The notes: generated by a model not told the origin, from the sequence alone. DNA of 7,343 nucleotides from Verrucomicrobiales bacterium (GCA_023253615.1 JALRFZ010000142.1:1-7343); one strand, 5' to 3'. Positions 1 through 5,904 are shown, numbered from the stretch's first letter. A program made the numbers and translations.

Positions 1-80
1 GGAGTAGTGGAGTAGTGGAGTAGTGGAGTAGTGGAGTAGTGGAGTAGTGGAGTAGTGGAGTAGTGGAGTAGTGGAGTGTT
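1..80. repeat. 8-bp tandem repeat array (GGAGTAGT)n, cut by the left window edge
   Basis: Nine perfect head-to-tail copies of GGAGTAGT fill positions 1-72. A tenth, degenerate copy (GGAGTGTT) follows at 73-80. The array starts at base 1, so its true length is unknown. Because the unit is not a multiple of three, every forward frame meets TAG once per 24 bp, while the reverse strand stays open through the array and would encode an eight-residue repeat. No reverse-strand gene could be tied to it, so I treat it as a noncoding minisatellite upstream of the sigma-factor gene. Perfect short units suggest recent slippage and likely length variation between strains. Confidence 0.95.
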
Positions 81-140
81 GCGAATCTGCTTGCCCGCAG
101 ACGCCAAACGATTTTTCCCGAAACTCCAACACTCCCAAAA

Positions 141-174
141 AAGACCGTAAGATCGACGCAGTTCACGCGGTCTT
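141..174. other. Inverted repeat in the sigma-factor leader; terminator-like on the minus strand
   Basis: AAGACCG (141-147) pairs perfectly with CGGTCTT (168-174) around a 20-nt loop. Read on the minus strand, the stem is followed by a run of six T (the A run at 137-142 on the plus strand), which is the form of a weak intrinsic terminator. On the plus strand it would form a hairpin about 35 nt before the sigma-factor start codon. It could stop antisense transcription heading into the repeat array or be part of the sigma leader. The long loop and 7-bp stem make it a modest candidate. Confidence 0.35.
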
Positions 175-209
175 CTCTCGACCATCCCTCCCCCTCCCCA
201 GCCCCCGCC

Positions 210-731
210 ATGCAACGCGACACCGAGGAATTCATCGAACTGCTCACCGGGGCGCAGTCGGCCGTGTTCGGCTACATCGTTTCGCTCTGCCACGACCACG
301 CCCTCGCCAAGGACATCCTCCAGGAGACGAACCTTACGCTCTGGCGCAAGGCGGATGATTTCGAGCAGGGCACCAGCTTCACGGCCTGGGCCTGCCGCAC
401 CGCCTATTTCCATGTCCTGAATCACCGGCGCAAATTCAGCCGCGAGCAGCTCGTCTTCGACGAGGATGTCTTCGATTATCTCGCCGAGCGCCAGGAAGAG
501 CGCGCCGCGGGATCGGATGTCCGGCTCGAGGCCCTGAGGAATTGCATCGCGAAACTCCCGGCCGCGCAGCGGGATCTTGTCGACCGACGTTACCGCCCCG
601 GCGCCAGCGTCCAGGCGATCGCCCGCGACGATGGGAAAACGGAAGGCGCGATCTCGCAGGCCCTTTTCCGCATCCGCACCGCCCTGCAGCGCTGCATCGA
701 GAAGCAACTGGTGAAGGAGGAACCCGCATGA
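210..731 (+). CDS. ECF RNA polymerase sigma factor, Rhodopirellula/Verrucomicrobium type
   Basis: This 173-residue protein is an extracytoplasmic-function sigma-70 factor that would direct RNA polymerase to its own promoter set. Region 2 covers about residues 7-75: a first helix FIELLTGAQSAVFGYI, the core-binding segment with AKDILQETNLTLWRK, and the -10-binding part around FTAWACRTAYFHVLNHRRK. Region 4 lies at about residues 105-165, with LRNCIAKLPAAQRDLVDRRY followed by a helix-turn-helix (VQAIARDDGKTEGAISQALFRIRTAL). The length is normal for the family. The start at 210 gives an ordinary sigma N-terminus, but no Shine-Dalgarno precedes it; the leader is C-rich. The stop codon overlaps the start of the FecR/LamG gene by 4 bp (ATGA), so the two are translationally coupled. 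In Planctomycetota and Verrucomicrobiota this pairing usually means the downstream protein controls the sigma factor. The target genes cannot be told from this window. Confidence 0.92.
   Translation: MQRDTEEFIELLTGAQSAVFGYIVSLCHDHALAKDILQETNLTLWRKADDFEQGTSFTAWACRTAYFHVLNHRRKFSREQLVFDEDVFDYLAERQEERAAGSDVRLEALRNCIAKLPAAQRDLVDRRYRPGASVQAIARDDGKTEGAISQALFRIRTALQRCIEKQLVKEEPA
714..720 (+). promoter_or_regulatory. Strong Shine-Dalgarno for the FecR/LamG gene
   Basis: AAGGAGG sits 7 nt before the ATG at 728, inside the last codons of the sigma gene. It fixes the start of the downstream gene at 728, although the same frame is open from an ATG at 542. It is the only strong ribosome binding site in front of a gene in this window. 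Confidence 0.85.
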
Positions 732-2329
732 AACACGACGAACGTCTCGAACGGGTCAGCCTTCTCGCCTCGCGTCTCCTCGATGGTCTCGTCTCGGACG
801 AGGAACGCGCCGAATTGAACGAACTCCTCCGCGGCGATCCGGAGACCTGCGAGCTCTACCTCGACCTCGCCGAGACCCATGCCCTCCTCGCGCTGGAGCA
901 TGCCGGTGACGAGCTCGCGACCCAGGTGGCCGATATCCTGCCATTCCCAGCCATCACGCCACGGAAGAAATCCATCGTCCGGTCACCCCGGATCTGGCGT
1001 GCCCTCACCGCGGCGGCCGCGGTCGCTCTACTCGTGAACGGTTATCTGCTCTGGCAGAACGGGGCGGAGCAGGAGTTGATGGAAGAGCCTTCGCACGGAC
1101 CCGGGGTCGCCGTCCTCAGCCGCGTCGTCGATCCGGAATGGGCGGAGGGCAATGCTTCGCTCTCGGTCGGGGAATCGGTCCCTGCCGGCCGTTTCTCGCT
1201 GCGATCCGGTCTTGCCCAGATCGAGTTTTTCAGCGGAGCGGCGGTCATCGTCGAAGGTCCGGCCGAACTCGATCTCGAATCGGCCTGGCGGGTCGTTTGC
1301 CGCAGCGGTCGCCTCCGTGCTTTCGTGCCGGAACCGGCGCAGGGATTCACCATCGTCACGCCGGACTACGAGGCCGTGGATCTCGGCACCGAATTCGCCC
1401 TCAGCGTCGGCAGCGACGGCCGCAGCGAGGTCCACGTCGTCGATGGCGAGGTGCGGCTTGACTCGGCCGACGGTCGCGAGCTTCGTCACCTCGGCGCCGG
1501 GGCGGCGGTGCGAGCCGATGGGGGATTGCTGACCTCGATCGAAAGCCGCGGCGAGGCCTTTGTCGATCGCCAGAAACTCCTGGAACTGGCGAGGGATGAC
1601 TGGCGCTCGCGCTACGCCGCCTGGAAACGGCACAGCGACGATCTGCGGGAAGACGCCGCCTTGCTCGCGTATTTCGATTTCGAAGATCAGGATCCCTGGG
1701 ATCGCGCCCTCGGGAACCGTGCCGTGAATCGCGCCCCCGGCCTGCCCGCGGGCGGAGCCATCATCGGTGCCCAATGGACCCAAGGCCGTTGGCCGGGCAA
1801 GGGCGCGCTCGAATTCAAGCGCATCACCGATCGTGTCCGCCTCCGCATTCCGGGGGATTATCAATCGATGACCCTCTCGGCCTGGGTGCGGGTGGAGGGC
1901 TTCGACCGTTGGCTGAATTCGCTGATGCTCACCGACGGTTGGGAGGTCGGCGAAGTCCATTGGCAGATCAGCGACAAGGGCCAGCTCATCCTCGGCGTTT
2001 CGGGTGGTGTGAATTGCTACTCCGAACCCGTGCTCTCGCCCTCCGATCTCGGTCGCTGGATGCATCTCGCGGCGACGGTGGAAACCTCCTCGACCCAAGG
2101 GCGCATCATTCACTATCTCGATGGCCGTCCCGTCAGTGAAGAGAGGTCCGCCCGCCCCATGCCGCCGCTCCGCATTGGCGACGCGGAGATCGGCAACTGG
2201 CAACACCAGGGCAAGGGGCACCCGATCCGCAGTCTCAACGGACGCATCGACGACTTTTTCATCCTCAGCCGGGCGATGACACCGGAAGAGATCGGCAAGG
2301 TGTATCAGGAAGGTCTGCCGAATCGGTGA
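728..2329 (+). CDS. FecR-domain membrane protein with C-terminal LamG domain; probable anti-sigma/sensor partner
   Basis: The 533-residue protein has four parts. Residues 1-60 form a short helical cytoplasmic region (RVSLLASRLLDGLVSDEERAEL), typical of anti-sigma-like partners of this sigma group. Residues 89-109 form one hydrophobic segment (IWRALTAAAAVALLVNGYLLW) preceded by basic residues, consistent with an N-in, C-out protein. Residues about 126-245 are a FecR-like beta domain, with FSGAAVIVEGPAEL and the signature DLGTEFALSV...SEVHVVDGEVRL. Residues about 335-525 are a LamG/concanavalin-like jelly roll, with MTLSAWVRVEGFDRWLNSLM, GRWMHLAATVE, HYLDG and a closing GRIDDFFILSRAMTPEEI. The external LamG domain could bind a glycan or protein ligand and pass a signal to the sigma factor; this role is inferred from architecture and coupling. 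The start is set by the Shine-Dalgarno at 714-720. No TonB receptor or substrate genes follow, so the signal remains unknown. Confidence 0.88.
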   Translation: MKHDERLERVSLLASRLLDGLVSDEERAELNELLRGDPETCELYLDLAETHALLALEHAGDELATQVADILPFPAITPRKKSIVRSPRIWRALTAAAAVALLVNGYLLWQNGAEQELMEEPSHGPGVAVLSRVVDPEWAEGNASLSVGESVPAGRFSLRSGLAQIEFFSGAAVIVEGPAELDLESAWRVVCRSGRLRAFVPEPAQGFTIVTPDYEAVDLGTEFALSVGSDGRSEVHVVDGEVRLDSADGRELRHLGAGAAVRADGGLLTSIESRGEAFVDRQKLLELARDDWRSRYAAWKRHSDDLREDAALLAYFDFEDQDPWDRALGNRAVNRAPGLPAGGAIIGAQWTQGRWPGKGALEFKRITDRVRLRIPGDYQSMTLSAWVRVEGFDRWLNSLMLTDGWEVGEVHWQISDKGQLILGVSGGVNCYSEPVLSPSDLGRWMHLAATVETSSTQGRIIHYLDGRPVSEERSARPMPPLRIGDAEIGNWQHQGKGHPIRSLNGRIDDFFILSRAMTPEEIGKVYQEGLPNR

Positions 2330-2349
2330 CAAAAATCCCGCGGCTTTTT

Positions 2350-2379
2350 CCGACAAAGGATCGCGAACGCGGGTAGACT
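2350..2379 (+). promoter_or_regulatory. Candidate promoter for the kinase-etherase gene, possibly near-leaderless
   Basis: CCGACA (2350-2355) and TAGACT (2374-2379) are separated by 18 bp and resemble sigma-70 -35 and -10 boxes. The ATG at 2385 begins only 5 nt after the -10 box, so the transcript would start at or within a few bases of the start codon. That agrees with the absence of a Shine-Dalgarno. CCCGCG (2337-2342) and CGCGGG (2368-2373) form an inverted repeat around the -35 side, which could be chance in GC-rich DNA. The gene lies 55 bp after the FecR/LamG gene, so some readthrough from it is also possible. Confidence 0.45.
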
Positions 2380-2384
2380 CCTCC

Positions 2385-4172
2385 ATGATCCTGTTGGGAA
2401 TCGAAGGAGGCGGCACGCGGACCACCGTGCTGTTGGTGGATGAGGCGAGCGACGCTGTTTTGGCGGAGTTCACCGCAGGTCCGGGCAACATCCACCTGCT
2501 GCCCGGGGAAGCTCTCGATCACCATCTGCGCGAGATCAGGGAAAGGCTCCCGGTCATGCCAGATCGCATCGGCATCGGTCTCGCCGGCGTCCGTGCCGAG
2601 GGCGACCGTCTCCGCGTCTCCGCCGCGGTGGGCCGGCAATGGCCGGGGGTGCCGTGCCGGGTCAGCGACGATCTCGTTCTCGCCCTCGAGGCGACGGATT
2701 GGCGGGCGGACTGTGTTGCCCAGGTCCTCCTCGTGAGCGGCACCGGCTCGTGCTGTCTCGGGCGGAACCGGGCGGGCGAAGTGGTGAAGGTCGGCGGCCG
2801 CGGACACGTCATCGGCGATCGTGGCAGCGCCACGGACATCGCCCTTCATGCCCTGAAATCGATCGTCACGCTCTCCGACATCCACGCGGACTGGCCGGCC
2901 CTGGGAGCGGACATTCTCAATTTCCTCCAGATGAACGAACCGGAGTCGCTCATCGAGTGGTCCATGACCGCCAGCAAGACCGAACTCGCCGGGCTCGCCC
3001 GCGTTGTCTTCGATGCGGCCGTCTCGCGCGGGGACGAGGTCGCCCTCGCCATCCTGCAGCGGGCTTCCCTCCGCCTCGCGAAAGACACCGTGCATTGCGC
3101 GGCCCGGGTCGCGAAACGGGGCGAGAAGGTGCAGTTTGTCCTGAACGGCTCGGTGCTCCTGAAGAACTCCGCCTTCTGTGAGGGAGTGATTTCAAGAATC
3201 CGCGACGCATGGCCCGAGGCCGAGGTGCAACAGCTCGATCGATCGGGTGCCTGGGGGGCGGTCGCCTTGGCGCGTGGAGCAGAATCGAAAGCGATGCTCG
3301 CTCCGCCTGCGGATCACGGGCGCTCCGACGGGATCGTCGCGTGGAAGCCCGTCGCCGCCTCACCCACCGAGGGACGCCACCCCAAGTCCACCCGTTTCTC
3401 CGACCTGCCCCTTGCGGAGGCAATCCAACTCATGCTGGAGGAAGACCTCACCATCCCGGGGAAAATTCTCGCCGAATGCGATCGGATCGAGTGGACCGTG
3501 CGTCGCGTTGTGAAGGCTTTCGCCGAAGGCGGACGGTTGATCTATTGCGGAGCCGGCACGAGCGGACGCCTCGGCGTCCTCGATGCGAGCGAATGCCCGC
3601 CCACGTTCCGCACCCCCGCGCACCTCGTCCAAGGGATCATCGCCGGAGGCCGCACCGCTCTCTGGAGTGCCGTCGAAGGGGCCGAAGACGACTCCGCCGC
3701 CGGTCGCAAAGCCATCGTCCACCGACAGGTCACCGCCGCGGATGTCGTCATCGGTATCTCCGCGAGCGGGCATGCCCCTTTCATCTGGGGCTGTCTCGGA
3801 GAGGCAAAGAGCCGCGGTGCCGCCACCGTGCTCGTTTGCTGCAATCCCGGCTACCGCGATCATCCTTTGCTCGACCAATCCATCCTGCCCGACACCGGGC
3901 CTGAGATCCTCACCGGGTCCACCCGTCTCAAGTCCGGGACCGCGACCAAGCTCGTCTTGAATCTCATCACCACCCTCGCGATGACCCATTCCGGAAAAGT
4001 GATTGGCAACCTCATGATCGATCTCAATCCGTCGAACTCGAAGCTCCGCGGTCGTGCCGTGCGCATCGTCCGCGAACTCACCGGAGCCGACGAGGAAAGC
4101 GCACGGGCCGCCCTCAAGGAGGCCGGCTGGGTCGTGCGGGATGCCTGCTCGCGTCTCGGGCGGAAGTCGTAG
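2385..4172 (+). CDS. Fused sugar kinase (BadF/MurK-like) and N-acetylmuramic acid 6-phosphate etherase (MurQ)
   Basis: A single 595-residue reading frame carries two enzymes. Residues 1-300 are a BadF/BcrAD-type ASKHA kinase: phosphate loop GIEGGGTRT (5-13), candidate catalytic Asp95 in RVSDD, second phosphate motif GTGSCCLGR (119-127), GDRGSATDIA (144-153) and the late glycine motif at 253-255. This is the family of GlcNAc kinase and of MurK, which phosphorylates MurNAc and GlcNAc. Residues about 328-595 are MurQ, an SIS-fold etherase that converts MurNAc-6-phosphate to GlcNAc-6-phosphate and D-lactate. It shows TEGRHPKST, GAGTSGRLGVLDASECPPTF (390-409) and EGAEDD (431-436). By my alignment Glu403 and Glu434 match E. 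coli MurQ Glu83 and Glu114. A linker of about 27 residues joins the halves. It would act in the cytoplasm in peptidoglycan recycling, taking up free MurNAc. Oddities: family GDEGS is GDRGS here, and the MurQ C-terminus is about 25 residues short. No transporter or AnmK/NagZ gene is adjacent. Confidence 0.9.
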   Translation: MILLGIEGGGTRTTVLLVDEASDAVLAEFTAGPGNIHLLPGEALDHHLREIRERLPVMPDRIGIGLAGVRAEGDRLRVSAAVGRQWPGVPCRVSDDLVLALEATDWRADCVAQVLLVSGTGSCCLGRNRAGEVVKVGGRGHVIGDRGSATDIALHALKSIVTLSDIHADWPALGADILNFLQMNEPESLIEWSMTASKTELAGLARVVFDAAVSRGDEVALAILQRASLRLAKDTVHCAARVAKRGEKVQFVLNGSVLLKNSAFCEGVISRIRDAWPEAEVQQLDRSGAWGAVALARGAESKAMLAPPADHGRSDGIVAWKPVAASPTEGRHPKSTRFSDLPLAEAIQLMLEEDLTIPGKILAECDRIEWTVRRVVKAFAEGGRLIYCGAGTSGRLGVLDASECPPTFRTPAHLVQGIIAGGRTALWSAVEGAEDDSAAGRKAIVHRQVTAADVVIGISASGHAPFIWGCLGEAKSRGAATVLVCCNPGYRDHPLLDQSILPDTGPEILTGSTRLKSGTATKLVLNLITTLAMTHSGKVIGNLMIDLNPSNSKLRGRAVRIVRELTGADEESARAALKEAGWVVRDACSRLGRKS

Positions 4173-4211
4173 GGAATTCGCAGCCAAGGGCGTGGGGAAT
4201 GGCGGGCTGGA

Positions 4212-4243
4212 GAATCCCGACAGCCGGAGTTTGTCGGGCATTC
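4212..4243. repeat. Imperfect palindrome/hairpin overlapping the transposase stop; terminator or REP-like
   Basis: GAAT CCCGACA (4212-4222) pairs with TGTCGGG C ATTC (4232-4243), giving an 11-bp stem with one bulged C at 4239 and a 9-nt loop. It lies 40 bp after the kinase-etherase stop and reaches into the stop codon of the minus-strand transposase remnant (stop at 4242-4244). There is no T run on either side, so it is not a classical intrinsic terminator, though it could still limit readthrough between the convergent genes. RAYT transposases are known to act on REP palindromes near their own genes, which makes a REP-like site an alternative. No second copy was seen in this window. Confidence 0.55.
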
Positions 4244-5111
4244 AATCCGGTGTTTCGATCACCCGCACCTCCAGGGCACGGAGGACACGGAGCTCGCCCC
4301 AATCCGCGCCTTTCATGCGGCGGGAGCCCGTCCGACGCTTCGGGCTCATCCGGCCTTGTGCCTGGAGGCTTTCGAAGACCTCCTCCACAAACGCCGTCGA
4401 GCCGATCACCGCGCCATCGATGAAGTAGCGGACTTTTTGCCGGAGAATCTCGGCTTTTCCCGGTTTGGAGCGTTTTTCGACCACCTCCTCGACGAGATCC
4501 CGCGGGATCCCACGCCTCGATCCGGCACCCGAGCATTCATCCCCTTGGATTTCGACACCATCGAGATAGAGGAGCCGCCGGTAGTCATCCCGGAACCTCT
4601 CCCAGTCAGAGGACGAGGTGGAGGATGGGTTTTCCAGACCTTCCCTCCCGATCGAAGCGAGGCCTTCCCGGGCTTTGCGCGATCCCCGTCCCGTCCCCAT
4701 GGCCTCACCGTAGCCGCTCCAACGGTAGTCCTCGGGCCGGACCACGATTCCTGCCCTCACCGGATTGAGATCAATGTAGGCCGCCACCGTCTGGAGTGCC
4801 GCCTCACCACCTTCGACGAGCACGCTTTTGAAGCGCCCTTCCCAAAGGGTGCCCGTGCGGCCGAGGCGATGGTTCATGAAAATGGAAACACGTTGTTTCA
4901 ACTCCTTGATGAAGATCGAGAGATCGCCGCGGCGATGTTCGTAGCGGTCGAGGAGGTTTTTCTCATGAGCAAGATTTCCCGTTTTCCGGGCCATCTCCAG
5001 CTCCGCCGCGACCGTCTCGACCGTCGCTTTGTCGTAGAGGAGTGGGAGCAGTTCCAGAAGCCGCCCTGCATCCAGGCGGGGCAGCGCCTCCCGCTCGGGC
5101 ACTTCGAGCAA
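4242..5111 (-). pseudogene. REP-associated tyrosine transposase (RAYT, Y1_Tnp), 5'-truncated, HUH motif lost
   Basis: The frame encodes the C-terminal four-fifths of a large IS200/Y1-like transposase. Recognisable parts are LLEVPEREALPRL at the start, KQRVSIFMNHRLGRTGTLWE (72-91), the conserved AAYIDLNPVRAG (100-111), PEDYRWSGYGEA and the C-terminal KVRYFIDGAVIGS (226-238). Intact relatives, from my memory of the family, carry about 65 more residues, ending in NHFHxLLxVP with the HUH metal-binding pair. Extending upstream here gives LHNILLLEVP, so only one His of the pair remains, and the frame then meets a stop at 5166-5168. The only start within the conserved part is a TTG at 5109-5111. I saw no missing N-terminus in the other minus frames, so this looks like a truncation rather than a simple frameshift. 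The C-terminal 200 residues show no internal stops, which suggests recent loss. It is convergent with the kinase-etherase gene. It is probably inactive; a retained DNA-binding role cannot be excluded. Confidence 0.8.
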
Positions 5112-5335
5112 GAGGATGTTGTGCAGTTTTATACCAAAACTGCCAAATCTTTGATTTTGAGCCAGTTACCTCCTGAAAATTCCCAAGGGAAAGCCCGATG
5201 GAAGGGACCAAGGCTCGGATCCAGACCGCTTCCGGACCACGATTAGAGCAAATTCCGCGTTCTGGGAAGGAATATCTTGCCGACTTGGGCAGGCTCCTCC
5301 CGGCCCGCTACCCCGGTTGACTCCCCGCGCGAGCC
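5112..5335. other. Intergenic stretch with no supported gene
   Basis: This 224-bp stretch holds the lost or replaced 5' end of the transposase remnant (about 5112-5170, locally AT-richer around 5127-5160) and the upstream DNA of the short ORF at 5336. No reading frame here resembles the missing transposase N-terminus. GGTTGACTCC (5315-5324) lies 11 nt before the ATG at 5336 and resembles the GGTAGACTCC before the kinase-etherase gene. It may therefore be a -10-type element, but I could not find a well-spaced -35 box. Confidence 0.4.
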
Positions 5336-5524
5336 ATGCACCCACTCGACAAAATGATGCAGGAACCCGTCGTCGCCGCGAGCTTCGAATGGATCGACCC
5401 GCCCTCGACCGACGGCACCCCCCGGCGCTGGCGGATCCGAGTCCCGAAGGAGATCTTCGAGAAATACCGCGTGATACCGCGCTCCACCTCTCGATCTTTG
5501 TTGCGCAACAAAGATCAGTCCTGA
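5336..5524 (+). CDS. Short ORF of unknown function, 3' end formed by a palindrome
   Basis: The 62-residue ORF starts at an ATG 11 nt after a TTGACTCC element and has no Shine-Dalgarno. Residues 1-44 (MHPLDKMMQEPVVAASFEWI..., then RRWRIRVPKEIFEKYR) use GC-rich third positions and look coding. I do not recognise the family. There is no signal peptide, membrane segment or metal motif. Residues 53-61 (RSLLRNKDQ) are encoded by a perfect 24-bp palindrome, so the tail may come from an inserted palindromic element that ended an originally longer or different C-terminus. The gene converges on the Smr-domain gene with 17 bp between stops. It may be a real small protein or the remnant of a larger one; evidence is weak either way. 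Confidence 0.4.
   Translation: MHPLDKMMQEPVVAASFEWIDPPSTDGTPRRWRIRVPKEIFEKYRVIPRSTSRSLLRNKDQS
5493..5516. repeat. Perfect 24-bp palindrome
   Basis: The half-site GATCTTTGTTGC (5493-5504) is followed directly by its exact reverse complement, giving 12 + 12 bp with no spacer and no mismatch. The flanking bases do not extend the symmetry. It lies inside the 3' end of the short plus-strand ORF, 26 bp from the convergent Smr gene stop. As RNA it could form a hairpin from either strand and serve as a shared terminator, though no clean T run follows. Other options are a dispersed REP-like unit or a protein-binding site. Confidence 0.85.
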
Positions 5525-5541
5525 AGCAGAGGTCGTCCGGC

Positions 5542-5904
5542 TCATTCGAGCCAGAGCAGGGACGCGCCCGGATTGTCACGGTCAGGCACGACCTTGCCTC
5601 CGTATCGCGTCGCGGCCCGCTTCATCGCCGCCACGATCTGGGGCTTGAGGAGGGCGATTCCTCGGGTGGACCCGTGACCGTGGATCACCTTCAGGCCACG
5701 GTAGTTGCCGCGCAGGGCCTCGTCGATCGCCCGCTCCAGCTTCCGTAGGGCGGTGTCGCGGTCCTCCCCGGAGTGGACGACGTCGACCTGATGCACCCGG
5801 CCGTTGCTCCGGGAGCGGAGCGCCATCCCGCACTTCGGGCAGTCGAGCCGTCCGAGGGACTCGACCTCAAGGCCGCAGTGGGGGCATTCGGGGTTCTGGT
5901 TCAT
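5542..5904 (-). CDS. Zinc-ribbon plus Smr (MutS2 C-terminal-like) domain protein
   Basis: The 120-residue protein begins with a four-cysteine zinc ribbon (CPHC at 7-10, CPKC at 22-25) and continues into a small MutS-related domain. The Smr part shows VHQVDVVHSGEDRDTALRKL (38-57) in place of the usual LDLHG entry strand, a helix ERAIDEALRGN, and the hallmark LKVIHGHGSTRG (71-82), ending with GASLLWL. Smr domains bind or nick nucleic acids, either as branched-DNA endonucleases or, in some families, as RNA endonucleases. The zinc ribbon suggests nucleic-acid or protein contact. I chose the ATG at 5904 because it gives MNQNPECPHC; an in-frame ATG at 5970 would add 22 residues without family features. 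Neither start has a clear Shine-Dalgarno. The gene stands alone and converges with the short ORF. The substrate is unknown. Confidence 0.8.
   Translation of the reverse strand: MNQNPECPHCGLEVESLGRLDCPKCGMALRSRSNGRVHQVDVVHSGEDRDTALRKLERAIDEALRGNYRGLKVIHGHGSTRGIALLKPQIVAAMKRAATRYGGKVVPDRDNPGASLLWLE

Noticed and set aside
1..80. CRISPR array or direct-repeat origin
   Set aside because: The units are 8 bp, contiguous and without spacers, which rules out CRISPR; no DnaA-box or iteron pattern with a replication gene is present.
71..358. Plus-strand ORF of 95 codons starting in the repeat array
   Set aside because: It overlaps the sigma-factor start in another frame and has an Arg/His/Pro-rich composition typical of a shadow frame.
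542..727. Upstream in-frame extension of the FecR/LamG protein from an ATG at 542
   Set aside because: The extension overlaps the sigma gene, is Arg/Pro-rich shadow sequence, and the Shine-Dalgarno at 714-720 points to the ATG at 728.
1028..2491. Long minus-strand open frame (487 codons) across the FecR/LamG gene
   Set aside because: It lies opposite a gene with clear domains, its product shows no family motif, and its openness follows from the GC-rich codon use of the plus strand.
2265..3095. Minus-strand open frame of 276 codons opposite the kinase half, and a similar one at 3360-4241 opposite the MurQ half
   Set aside because: Both are mirror frames of a strongly supported plus-strand gene and have no recognisable domain.
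4173..4241. Intrinsic terminator of the kinase-etherase gene
   Set aside because: The hairpin at 4212-4243 has no following T run on the plus strand, so I list it as a hairpin with an open role.
4356..5246. Plus-strand open frame of 296 codons over the transposase remnant
   Set aside because: The minus strand carries the conserved transposase motifs; the plus frame reads as low-meaning mirror sequence.
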